Source of the DNA: Parietaria judaica
Lineage: Eukaryota > Streptophyta > Magnoliopsida > Rosales > Urticaceae
DNA length: 64,000 nt
Reading direction: 5' to 3'
Assembly (NCBI GenBank): GCA_954871525.1
Contig: OX940864.1
Span: forward strand, 5,264,001 to 5,328,000
Translations under genes and position numbers: made by a program
Notes under the pieces: generated by a model
Databases searched by the model: none
What the model was told of the DNA's origin: nothing
Seen by the model: the letters and a program-made list of their open reading frames with translations, nothing else
Part shown: piece by piece, positions 14,292 through 27,596 of the stretch
Layout: each line of letters begins with the position of its first letter
How positions within the stretch are numbered: position 1 is the first letter of the stretch

Positions 14292-17200
14292 TCAATTGGT
14301 TCAAAATTTAAGGTTGTAAAAAATGTAAAATAAAGAAATGCTATAGGAAATTCTATAGCATTTCGTATGGCATTTCTCGTCAACAATTTAATCCTTGCAT
14401 AATTTTTCATGAGAACTCTTGTTATATTCAAATTCCAATGTACAAGCCCTAAAGTCATTATTTTTTCATTTGGTTCGACTTTTAGGTCGTAAACAATGTA
14501 AAATAAAGAAATGATATAGGAAATGCTATAGCATTTCCTATGGAATTTAACGTCAACAATTTAATCCTTGCATATTTTTGCATGAGAACGCTTGTAATAT
14601 TAAAATTCCAATGTATAAGCCCAAAAATCATTATTTTTTCAATTGGTTCGAAATTTAAGGTTGTAAAAAATATAAAATAAAGAAATGCTATAGGAAATTT
14701 TATAGCATTTCCTATGGCATTTCTCGTCAACAATTTAATCCTTGCATATTTTTGTATGAGAACTCTTGTTATATTAAAATTCAAATGTATAAGCCCTAAA
14801 ATCATTATTTTTTCAATTGATTCGAAATTTTAGGTCGTAAACAATGTAAAATAAAGAAATGCTATAGTAAATGCTAGCATTTCCTATGGAATTTCTCGTC
14901 AACAATTTAATCCTTGCATATTTTTGCATGAGAACTCTTGTTATATTCAAATTCCAATGTATAAGCCCTAAAATCATTATTTTTTCAATTGGTTCAAAAT
15001 TTAAGGTTGTAAAAAATGGAAAATAAAGAAATGCTATAGGAAATTCTATAGCATTTCGTATGGCATTTCTCGTCAACAATTTAATCCTTGCATAATTTTT
15101 CATGAGAACTCTTGTTATATTAAAATTCCAATGTACAAGCCCTAAAATCATTATTTTTTCAATTGGTTCGACTTTTAGGTCGTATACAATGTAAAATAAA
15201 GAAATGCTATAGGCAATGCTATAGCATTTCCTATGGAATTTAACGTCAACAATTTAATCCTTGCATATTTTTGCATGAGAACTCTTGTTATATTCAAATT
15301 CCAATGTATAAGCCCTTAAATCATTATTTTTTTAATTGGTTCGAAATTTAAGGTTGTAAAAAATGTAAAATAAAGAAGTTCTATAGGAAATTCTATAGCA
15401 TTTCCTATGGTATTTCTCGTCAACAATTTAATCCTTGCATATTTTTGCATGAGAACTCTTGTTATATTCAAATTCCAATGTATAAGCCCTAAAATCATTA
15501 TTTTTTCAATTGGTTTGAAATTTAAGGTTGTAAAAAATGTAAAATAAAGAAATGCTATAAGAAATGCTATAGCATTTCCTATAGCATTTCTCGTCAATAA
15601 TTTAATACTTGCATATTTTTGCATGATAACTCTTGTTATATTCAAATTCTAATGTATAAGCCCTAAAATCATTATTTTTTCAATTGATTCGAACTTTTAG
15701 GTCGTAAAAAATGTAAAATAAAGAAATGCTATAAGAAATGCTAGCATTTCCTACGGCATTTCTCGTCAACAATTTAATACTTGCATATTTTTGCATGATA
15801 ACTCTTGTTATATTCAAATTCTAATGTATAAGCCCTAAAATCATTATTTTTTCAATTGGTTCAACATTTAAGGTTGTAAAAAATGTAAAATAAAGAAGTT
15901 CTATAGGAAATTCTATAGCATTTCCTATGGCATTTCTCGTCAACAATTTAATCCTTGCATATTTTTGCATGAGAACTCTGTTTATATTCAAATTCCTATG
16001 TATAAGCCCTAAAATCATTATTTTTTCAATTGGTTCGAGATTTAAGGTTGTAAAAAATATAAAATAAAGAAATGCTATAAGAAATGCTATAGCATTTCCT
16101 ATAGCATTTCTCGTCAACAATTTAATACTTGCAAATTTTTGCATGATAACTCTTGTTATATTCAAATTCTAATGTATAAGCCCTAAAATCATTATTTTTT
16201 CAATTGGTTCAAAATTTAAGGTTGTAAAAAATGTAAAATAAAGAAATGCTATAGGAAATTCTATAGCATTTCGTATGGCATTTCTCGTCAACAATTTAAT
16301 CCTTGCATAATTTTGCATGAGAACTCTTGTTATATTCAAATTCCAATGTACAAGCCCTAAAATCATTATTTTTATAATTGGTTCGACTTTTAGGTCGTAA
16401 ACAATGTAAAATAAAGAAATGCTATAGGAAATGCTATAGCATTTCCTATGGAATTTAACGTCAACAATTTAATCCTTGCATATTTTTGCATGAGAACGCT
16501 TGTAATATTAAAATTCCAATGTATAAGCCCAAAAATCATTATTTTTTCAATTGGTTCGAGATTTAAGGTTGTAAAAAATGTAAAATAAAGAAATGCTATA
16601 GGAAATATTATAGCATTTCATATGGCATTTCTCGTCAACAATTTAATCCTTGCATATTTTTGCATGAGAACTCTTGTTATATTCAAATTCCAATTTATAA
16701 GCCCTAAAATCATTATTTTTTCAATTGATTCGAAATTTTAGGTCGTAAACAATGTAAAATAAAGAAATGCTATAGGAAATGCTAGCATTTCCTATGGCAT
16801 TTCTCGTCAACAATTTAATCCTTGCATATTTTTGCATGAGAACTCTTGTTATATTCAAATTCCAATGTATAAGCCCTAAAATCATTATTTTTTCAATTGG
16901 TTCAAAATTTAAGGTTGTAAAAAATGTAAAATAAAGAAATGCTATAGGAAATTCTATAGCATTTCGTATGGCATTTCTCGTCAACAATTTAATCCTTGCA
17001 TAATTTTTCATGAGAACTCTTGTTATATTCAAATTCCAATGTACAAGCCCTAAAGTCATTATTTTTTCATTTGGTTCGACTTTTAGGTCGTAAACAATGT
17101 AAAATAAAGAAATGATATAGGAAATGCTATAGCATTTCCTATGGAATTTAACGTCAACAATTTAATCCTTGCATATTTTTGCATGAGAACGCTTGTAATA

Positions 17201-19321
17201 TTAAAATTCCAATGTATAAGCCCAAAAATCATTATTTTTTCAATTGGTTCGAAATTTAAGGTTGTAAAAAATGTAAAATAAAGAAATGCTATAGGAAATT
17301 TTATAGCATTTCCTATGGCATTTCTCGTCAACAATTTAATCCTTGCATATTTTTGCATGAGAACTCTTGTTATATTAAAATTCAAATGTATAAGCCCTAA
17401 AATCATTATTTTTTCAATTGATTCGAAATTTTAGGTCGTAAACAATGTAAAATAAAGAAATGCTATAGTAAATGCTAGCATTTCCTATGGAATTTCTCGT
17501 CAACAATTTAATCCTTGCATATTTTTGCATGAGAACTCTTGTTATATTCAAATTCCAATGTATAAGCCCTAAAATCATTATTTTTTCAATTGGTTCAAAA
17601 TTTAAGGTTGTAAAAAATGGAAAATAAAGAAATGCTATAGGAAATTCTATAGCATTTCGTATGGCATTTCTCGTCAACAATTTAATCCTTGCATAATTTT
17701 TCATGAGAACTCTTGTTATATTAAAATTCCAATGTACAAGCCCTAAAATCATTATTTTTTCAATTGGTTCGACTTTTAGGTCGTATACAATGTAAAATAA
17801 AGAAATGCTATAGGCAATGCTATAGCATTTCCTATGGAATTTAACGTCAACAATTTAATCCTTGCATATTTTTGCATGAGAACTCTTGTTATATTCAAAT
17901 TCCAATGTATAAGCCCTTAAATCATTATTTTTTTAATTGGTTCGAAATTTAAGGTTGTAAAAAATGTAAAATAAAGAAGTTCTATAGGAAATTCTATAGC
18001 ATTTCCTATGGCATTTCTCGTCAACAATTTAATCCTTGCATATTTTTGCATGAGAACTCTTGTTATATTCAAATTCCAATGTATAAGCCCTAAAATCATT
18101 ATTTTTTCAATTGGTTCGAAATTTAAGGTTGTAAAAAATGTAAAATAAAGAAATGCTATAAGAAATGCTATAGCATTTCCTATAGCATTTCTCGTCAATA
18201 ATTTAATACTTGCATATTTTTGCATGATAACTCTTGTTATATTCAAATTCTAATGTATAAGCCCTAAAATCATTATTTTTTCAATTGATTCGAACTTTTA
18301 GGTCGTAAAAAATGTAAAATAAAGAAATGCTATAAGAAATGCTAGCATTTCCTACGGCATTTCTCGTCAACAATTTAATACTTGCATATTTTTGCATGAT
18401 AACTCTTGTTATATTCAAATTCTAATGTATAAGCCATAAAATCATTATTTTTTCAATTGGTTCAACATTTAAGGTTGTAAAAAATGTAAAATAAAGAAGT
18501 TCTATAGGAAATTCTATAGCATTTCCTATGGCATTTCTCGTCAACAATTTAATCCTTGCATATTTTTGCATGAGAACTCTGTTTATATTCAAATTCCTAT
18601 GTATAAGCCCTAAAATCATTATTTTTTCAATTGGTTCGAGATTTAAGGTTGTAAAAAATATAAAATAAAGAAATGCTATAAGAAATGCTATAGCATTTCC
18701 TATAGCATTTCTCGTCAACAATTTAATACTTGCAAATTTTTGCATGATAACTCTTGTTATATTCAAATTCTAATGTATAAGCCCTAAAATCATTATTTTT
18801 TCAATTGGTTCAAAATTTAAGGTTGTAAAAAATGTAAAATAAAGAAATGCTATAGGAAATTCTATAGCATTTCGTATGGCATTTCTCGTCAACAATTTAA
18901 TCCTTGCATAATTTTGCATGAGAACTCTTGTTATATTCAAATTCCAATGTACAAGCCCTAAAATCATTATTTTTATAATTGGTTCGACTTTTAGGTCGTA
19001 AACAATGTAAAATAAAGAAATGCTATAGGAAATGCTAGCATTTCCTATGGCATTTCTCGTCAACAATTTAATCTTTGCATATTTTTGCATGAGAACTCTT
19101 GTTATATTCAAATTCCAATGTATAAGCCCTAAAATCATTATTTTTTCAATTGGTTCAAAATTTAAGGTTGTAAAAAATGTAAAATAAAGAAATGCTATTG
19201 GAAATTCTATAGCATTTCGTATGGCATTTCTCGTCAACAATTTAATCCTTGCATAATTTTTCATGAGAACTCTTGTTATATTCAAATTCCAATGTATAAG
19301 CCCTAAAGTCATTATTTTTTC
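14120..19321 (-). repeat. 2601-bp fifteen-monomer HOR, two tandem units
   Basis: Units 14120-16720 and 16721-19321 correspond monomer by monomer at 2601-bp spacing. Shared rare changes include a cattgggt-type ttcatttgg at 14467/17068, tttttataatt at 16371/18972, and a ctacggc core at 15751/18352. Confidence 0.85.
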
Positions 19322-22235
19322 AATTGGTTCGACTTTTAGGTCGTAAACAATGTAAAATAAAGAAATGTTATAGGAAATGCTATAGCATTTCCTATGGAAT
19401 TTAACGTCAACAATTTAATCCTTGCATATTTTTGCATGAGAACACTTGTAATATTAAAATTTAAATGTATAAGCCCAAAAATCATTATTTTTTCAATTGG
19501 TTCGAAATTTAAGGTTGTAAAAAATGTAAAATAAAGAAATGCTATAGGAAATTTTATAGCATTTCCTATGGCATTTATCGTCAACAATTTAATCCTTCCA
19601 TATTTTTGCATGAGAACTCTTGTTATATTAAAATTCAAATGTATAAGCCCTAAAATCATTATTTTTTCAATTGATTCGAAATTTTAGGTCGTAAACAATG
19701 TAAAATAAAGAAATGCTATAGGAAATGCTAGCATTTCCTATGGAATTTCTCGTCAACAATTTAATCCTTGCATATTTTTGCATGAGAACTCTTGTTATAT
19801 TCAAATTCCAATGTATAAGCCCTAAAATCATTATTTTTTCAATTGGTTCAAAATTTAAGGTTGTAAAAAATGGAAAATAAAGAAATGCTATAGGAAATTC
19901 TATAGCATTTCGTATGGCATTTCTCGTCAACAATTTAATCCTTGCATAATTTTTCATGAGAACTCTTGTTATATTCAAATTCCAATGTACAAGCCCTAAA
20001 ATCATTATTTTTTCAATTGGTTCGACTTTTAGGTCGTATACAATGTAAAATAAAGAAATGCTATAGGCAATGCTATAGCATTTCCTATGGAATTTAACGT
20101 CAACAATTTAATCCTTGCATATTTTTGCATGAGAACTCTTGTTATATTCAAATTCCAATGTATAAGCCCTTAAATCATTATTTTTTTAATTGTTTCGAAA
20201 TTTAAGGTTGTAAAAAATGTAAAATAAAGAAGTTCTATAGGAAATTCTATAGCATTTCCTATGGCATTTCTCGTCAATAATTTAATCCTTGCATATTTTT
20301 GCATGAGAACTCTTGTTATATTCAAATTCCAATGTATAAGCCCTAAAATCATTATTTTTTCAATTGGTTCGAAATTTAAGGTTGTAAAAAATGTAAAATA
20401 AAGAAATGCTATAAGAAATGCTATAGCATTTCCTATAGCATTTCTCGTCAACAATTTAATACTTGCAAATTTTTGCATGATAACTCTTGTTATATTCAAA
20501 TTCTAATGTATAAGCCCTAAAATCATTATTTTTTCAATTGGTTCAAAATTTAAGGTTGTAAAAAATGTAAAATAAAGAAATGCTATAGGAAATTCTATAG
20601 CATTTCGTATGGCATTTCTCGTCAACAATTTAATCCTTGCATAATTTTGCATGAGAACTCTTGTTATATTCAAATTCCAATGTACAAGCCCTAAAATCAT
20701 TATTTTTATAATTGGTTCGACTTTTAGGTCGTAAACAATGTAAAATAAAGAAATGCTATAGGAAATGCTAGCATTTCCTATGGCATTTCTCGTCAACAAT
20801 TTAATCTTTGCATATTTTTGCATGAGAACTCTTGTTATATTCAAATTCCAATGTATAAGCCCTAAAATCATTATTTTTTCAATTGGTTCAAAATTTAAGG
20901 TTGTAAAAAATGTAAAATAAAGAAATGCTATTGGAAATTCTATAGCATTTCGTATGGCATTTCTCGTCAACAATTTAATCCTTGCATAATTTTTCATGAG
21001 AACTCTTGTTATATTCAAATTCCAATGTATAAGCCCTAAAGTCATTATTTTTTCAATTGGTTCGACTTTTAGGTCGTAAACAATGTAAAATAAAGAAATG
21101 TTATAGGAAATGCTATAGCATTTCCTATGGAATTTAACGTCAACAATTTAATCCTTGCATATTTTTGCATGAGAACACTTGTAATATTAAAATTTAAATG
21201 TATAAGCCCAAAAATCATTATTTTTTCAATTGGTTCGAAATTTAAGGTTGTAAAAAATGTAAAATAAAGAAATGCTATAGGAAATTTTATAGCATTTCCT
21301 ATGGCATTTATCGTCAACAATTTAATCCTTCCATATTTTTGCATGAGAACTCTTGTTATATTAAAATTCAAATGTATAAGCCCTAAAATCATTATTTTTT
21401 CAATTGATTCGAAATTTTAGGTCGTAAACAATGTAAAATAAAGAAATGCTATAGGAAATGCTAGCATTTCCTATGGAATTTCTCGTCAACAATTTAATCC
21501 TTGCATATTTTTGCATGAGAACTCTTGTTATATTCAAATTCCAATGTATAAGCCCTAAAATCATTATTTTTCAATTGGTTCAAAATTTAAGGTTGTAAAA
21601 AATGGAAAATAAAGAAATGCTATAGGAAATTCTATAGCATTTCGTATGGCATTTCTCGTCAACAATTTAATCCTTGCATAATTTTTCATGAGAACTCTTG
21701 TTATATTCAAATTCCAATGTACAAGCCCTAAAATCATTATTTTTTCAATTGGTTCGACTTTTAGGTCGTATACAATGTAAAATAAAGAAATGCTATAGGC
21801 AATGCTATAGCATTTCCTATGGAATTTAACGTCAACAATTTAATCCTTGCATATTTTTGCATGAGAACTCTTGTTATATTCAAATTCCAATGTATAAGCC
21901 CTTAAATCATTATTTTTTTAATTGTTTCGAAATTTAAGGTTGTAAAAAATGTAAAATAAAGAAGTTCTATAGGAAATTCTATAGCATTTCCTATGGCATT
22001 TCTCGTCAATAATTTAATCCTTGCATATTTTTGCATGAGAACTCTTGTTATATTCAAATTCCAATGTATAAGCCCTAAAATCATTATTTTTTCAATTGGT
22101 TCAAAATTTAAGGTTGTAAAAAATGTAAAATAAAGAAATGCTATAGGAGCATTTCGTATGGCATTTCTCGTCAACAATTTAATCCTTGCATAATTTTGCA
22201 TGAGAACTCTTTTTATATTCAAATTCCAATGTACA
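18770..22235 (-). repeat. 1733-bp ten-monomer HOR, two tandem units
   Basis: Units start at 18770 and 20503. Shared rare variants include ccttccatat at 19596/21329 and tttaaatgt at 19459/21192. The second unit has a one-base loss in the poly-T at ~21570 and diverges near 22143, where nine bases of the core are missing. Confidence 0.85.
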
Positions 22236-22413
22236 AGCCCTAAAATAATTATTTTTTCAATTGGTTCGACTTTTAGGTCGTATACAATGTAAAATAAAGA
22301 AATGCTATAGGAAATGCTATAGCATTTCCTATGGAATTTAACGTCAACAATTTAATCCTTGCATATTTTTGCATGAGAACTCTTGTTATATTCAAATTCC
22401 AATGTATAAGCCC

Positions 22414-25187
22414 TTAAATCATTATTTTTTTAATTGGTTCGAAATTTAAGGTTGTAAAAAATGTAAAATAAAGAAGTTCTATAGGAAATTCTATAGCATT
22501 TCCTATGGCATTTCTCGTCAACAATTTAATCCTTGCATATTTTTGCATGAGAACTCTTAATATATTCAAATTCCAATGTATAAGCCCTAAAATCATTATT
22601 TTTTCAATTGGTTCGAAATTTAAGATTGTAAAAAATGTAAAATAAAGAAATGCTATAAGAAATGCTATAGCATTTCCTATAGCATTTCTCGTCAACAATT
22701 TAATCCTTGCATATTTTTGCATGATAACTCTTGTTATATTCAAATTCTAATGTATAAGCCCTAAAATCATTATTTTTTCAATTGATTCGAACTTTTAGGT
22801 CGTAAACAATGTAAAATAAAGAAATGCTATAGGAAATGCTAGCATTTCCTATGGCATTTCTCGTCAACAATTTAATCCTTGCATATTTTTGCATGAGAAC
22901 TCTTGTTATATTCAAATTCCAATGTATAAGCCCTAAAATCATTATTTTTTCAATTGGTTCAAAATTTAAGGTTGTAAAAAATGTAAAATAAAGAAATGCT
23001 ATAAAAAATTCTATAGCATTTCGTATGGCATTTCTCGTCAACAATTTAATCCTTGCATAATTTTGCATGAGAACTCTTAATATATTCAAATTCCAATGTA
23101 TAAGCCCTAAAATCATTATTTTTTCAATTGGTTCGAAATTTAAGGTTGTAAAAAATGTAAAATAAAGAAATGCTATAAGAAATGCTATAGCATTTCCTAT
23201 AGCATTTCTCGTCAACAATTTAATCCTCGTATATTTTTGCATGATAACTCTTGTTATATTCAAATTCTAATGTATAAGCCCTAAAATCATTATTTTTTCA
23301 ATTGATTCGAACTTTTAGGTCGTAAACAATGTAAAATAAAGAAATGCTTTAGGAAATGCTAGCATTTCCTATGGCATTTCTCGTCAACAATTTAATCCTT
23401 GCATATTTTTGCATGAGAACTCTTGTTATATTCAAATTCCAATGTATAAGCCCTAAAATCATTATTTTTTCAATTGGTTCAAAATTTAAGGTTGTAAAAA
23501 ATGTAAAATAAAGAAATGCTATAGGAAATTCTATAGCATTTCGTATGGCATTTCTCGTCAACAATTTAATCCTTGCATAATTTTGCATGAGAACTCTTTT
23601 TATATTCAAATTCCAATGTACAAGCCCTAAAATCATTATTTTTTCAATTGGTTCGACTTTTAGGTCGTATACAATGTAAAATAAAGAAATGCTATAGGAA
23701 ATGCTATAGCATTTCCTATGGAATTTAACGTCAACAATTTAATCCTTGCATATTTTTTCATGAGAACTCTTGTTATATTCAAATTCCAATGTATAAGCCC
23801 TTAAATCATTATTTTTTTAATTGGTTCGAAATTTAAGGTTGTAAAAAATGTAAAATAAAGAAGTTCTATAGGAAATTCTATAGCATTTCCTATGGCATTT
23901 CTCGTCAACAATTTAATCCTTGCATATTTTTGCATGAGAACTCTTAATATATTCAAATTCCAATGTATAAGCCCTAAAATCATTATTTTTTCAATTGGTT
24001 CGAAATTTAAGATTGTAAAAAATGTAAAATAAAGAAATGCTATAAGAAATGCTATAGCATTTCCTATAGCATTTCTCGTCAACAATTTAATCCTTGCATA
24101 TTTTTGCATGATAACTCTTGTTATATTCAAATTCTAATGTATAAGCCCTAAAATCATTATTTTTTCAATTGATTCGAACTTTTAGGTCGTAAACAATGTA
24201 AAATAAAGAAATGCTATAGGAAATGCTAGCATTTCCTATGGCATTTCTCGTCAACAATTTAATCCTTGCATATTTCTGCATGAGAACTCTTGTTATATTC
24301 AAATTCCAATGTATAAGCCCTAAAATCATTATTTTTTCAATTGGTTCAAAATTTAAGGTTGTAAAAAATGTAAAATAAAGAAATGCTATAAAAAATTCTA
24401 TAGCATTTCGTATGGCATTTCTCGTCAACAATTTAATCCTTGCATAATTTTGCATGAGAACTCTTAATATATTCAAATTCCAATGTTTAAGCCCTAAAAT
24501 CATTATTTTTTCAATTGGTTCGAAATTTAAGGTTGTAAAAAATGTAAAATAAAGAAATGCTATAAGAAATGCTATAGCATTTCCTATAGCATTTCTCGGC
24601 AACAATTTAATCCTTGTATATTTTTGCATGATAACTCTTGTTATATTCAAATTCTAATGTATAAGCCCTAAAATCATTATTTTTTCAATTGATTCGAACT
24701 TTTAGGTCGTAAAAAATGTAAAATAAAGAAATGCTTTAGGAAATGCTAGCATTTCCTATGGCATTTCTCGTCAACAATTTAATCCTTGCATATTTTTGCA
24801 TGAGAACTCTTGTTATATTCAAATTCCAATGTATAAGCCCTAAAATCATTATTTTTTTAATTGGTTCAAAATTTAAGGTTGTAAAAAATGTAAAATAAAG
24901 AAATGCTATAGGAAATTCTATAGCATTTCGTATGGCATTTCTCGTCAACAATTTAATCCTTGCATATTTTTGCATGAGAACTCTTAATATATTCAAATTC
25001 CAATGTATAAGCCCTAAAATCATTATTTTTTCAATTGGTTCGAAATTTAAGGTTGTAAAAAATGTAAAATAAAGAAATGCTATAAGAAATGCTATAGCAT
25101 TTCCTATAGCATTTCTCGTCAACAATTTAATCCTTGTATATTTTTGCATGATAACTCTTGTTATATTCAAATTCTAATGTATAAGCC
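22414..25187 (-). repeat. 1387-bp eight-monomer HOR, two tandem units
   Basis: Units 22414-23800 and 23801-25187 match, sharing actcttaatatatt (22553/23940) and the aaaaaattctatag core variant (23005/24392). This variant set is separate from the HORs on its left. Confidence 0.8.
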
Positions 25188-25204
25188 CTAAAATCATTAT
25201 TTTT

Positions 25205-27596
25205 TCAATTGATTCGAACTTTTAGGTCGTAAACAATGTAAAATAAAGAAATGCTATAGGAAATGCTAGCATTTCCTATGGCATTTCTCGTCAACAATTT
25301 AATCCTTGCATATTTTTGCATGAGAACTCTTGTTATATTCAAATTCCAATGTATAAGCCCTAAAATCATTATTTTTTCAATTGGTTCAAAATTTAAGGTT
25401 GTAAAAAATGTAAAATAAAGAAATGCTATAAAAAATTCTATAGCATTTCGTATGGCATTTCTCGTCAACAATTTAATCCTTGCATAATTTTGCATGAGAA
25501 CTCTTGTTATATTCAAATTCCAATGTACAATCCCTAAAATCATTATTTTTTCAATTGGTTCGACTTTTAGGTCGTAAACAATGTAAAATAAAGAAATGCT
25601 ATATCCTATGGAATTTAACGTCAACAATTTAATCCTTGCATATTTTTGCATGAGAACGCTTGTAATATTAAAATTCCAATGTATAAGCCCAAAAATCATT
25701 ATTTTTTCAATTGGTTCGAAATTTAAGGTTGTAAAAAATGTAAAATAAAGAAATGCTATAGGAAATTTTATAGCATTTCCTATGGCATTTCTCGTCAACA
25801 ATTTAATCCTTCCTTATTTTTGCATGAGAACTCTTGTTATATTCAAATTCCAATGTATAAGCCCTAAAATCATTATTTTTTCAATTGATTCAAAATTTTA
25901 GGTCGTAAACAATGTAAAATAAAGAAATGCTATAGGAAATGCTAGCATTTCCTATGGCATTTCTCGTCAACAATTTAATCCTTGCATATTTTTGCATGAG
26001 AACTCTTGTTATATTCAAATTCCAATGTATAAGCCCTAAAATCATTATTTTTTCAATTGGTTCAAAATTTAAGGTTGTAAAAAATGTAAAATAAAGAAAT
26101 GCTATAGGAAATTCTATAGCATTTCGTATGGCATTTCTCGTCAACAATTTAATCCTTGCATATTTTTGCATGAGAACTCTTAATATATTCAAATTCCAAT
26201 GTATAAGCCCTAAAATCATTATTTTTTCAATTGGTTCGAAATTTAAGGTTGTAAAAAATGTAAAATAAAGAAATGCTATAAGAAATGCTATAGCATTTCC
26301 TATAGCATTTCTCGTCAACAATTTAATCCTTGTATATTTTTGCATGATAACTCTTGTTATATTCAAATTCTAATGTATAAGCCCTAAAATCACTATTTTT
26401 TCAATTGATTCGAACTTTTAGGTCGTAAACAATGTAAAATAAAGAAATGCTATAGGAAATGCTAGCATTTCCTATGGCATTTCTCGTCAACAATTTAATC
26501 CTTGCATATTTTTGCATGAGAACTCTTGTTATATTCAAATTCCAATGTATAAGCCCTAAAATCATTATTTTTTCAATTGGTTCAAAATTTAAGGTTGTAA
26601 AAAATGTAAAATAAAGAAATGCTATAAAAATTTCTATAGCATTTCGTATGGCATTTCTCGTCAACAATTTAATCCTTGCATAATTTTGCATGAGAACTCT
26701 TGTTATATTCAAATTCCAATGTACAAGCCCTAAAATCATTATTTTTTCAATTGGTTCGACTTTTAGGTCGTAAACAATGTAAAATAAAGAAATGCTATAT
26801 CCTATGGAATTTAACGTCAACAATTTAATCCTTGCATATTTTTGCATGAGAACGCTTGTAATATTAAAATTCCAATGTATAAGCCCAAAAATCATTATTT
26901 TTTCAATTGGTTCGAAATTTAAGGTTGTAAAAAATGTAAAATAAAGAAATGCTATAGGAAATTTTATAGCATTTCCTATGGCATTTCTCGTCAACAATTT
27001 AATCCTTCCTTATTTTTGCATGAGAACTCTTGTTATATTCAAATTCCAATGTATAAGCCCTAAAATCATTATTTTTTCAATTGATTCAAAATTTTAGGTC
27101 GTAAACAATGTAAAATAAAGAAATGCTATAGGAAATGCTAGCATTTCCTATGGCATTTCTCGTCAACAATTTAATCCTTGCATATTTTTGCATGAGAACT
27201 CTTGTTATATTCAAATTCCAATGTATAAGCCCTAAAATCATTATTTTTTCAATTGGTTCAAAATTTAAGGTTGTAAAAAATGTAAAATAAAGAAATGCTA
27301 TAGGAAATTCTATAGCATTTCGTATGGCATTTCTCGTCAACAATTTAATCCTTGCCTAATTTTTCATGAGAACTCTTGTTATATTCAAATTCCAATGTAC
27401 AAGCCCTAAAATCATTATTTTTTCAATTGGTTCGACTTTTAGGTCGTATACAATGTAAAATAAAGAAATGCTATAGTAAATGCTATAGCATTTCCTATGG
27501 AATTTAACGTCAACAATTTAATCCTTGCATATTTTTGCATGAGAACTCTTGTTATATTCAAATTCCAATGTATAAGCCCTTAAATCATTATTTTTT
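25205..27596 (-). repeat. 1196-bp HOR, two tandem units (outermost part of the palindrome arm)
   Basis: Units start at 25205 and 26401. Both contain the truncated core aatgctatatcctatgg (25594/26790), in which 13 or so bases of the palindromic core are missing, and the ccttccttattt variant. The mirror in the right arm is 62203-63398 and 63399-64000, so this HOR had already duplicated before the palindrome formed. Confidence 0.85.
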
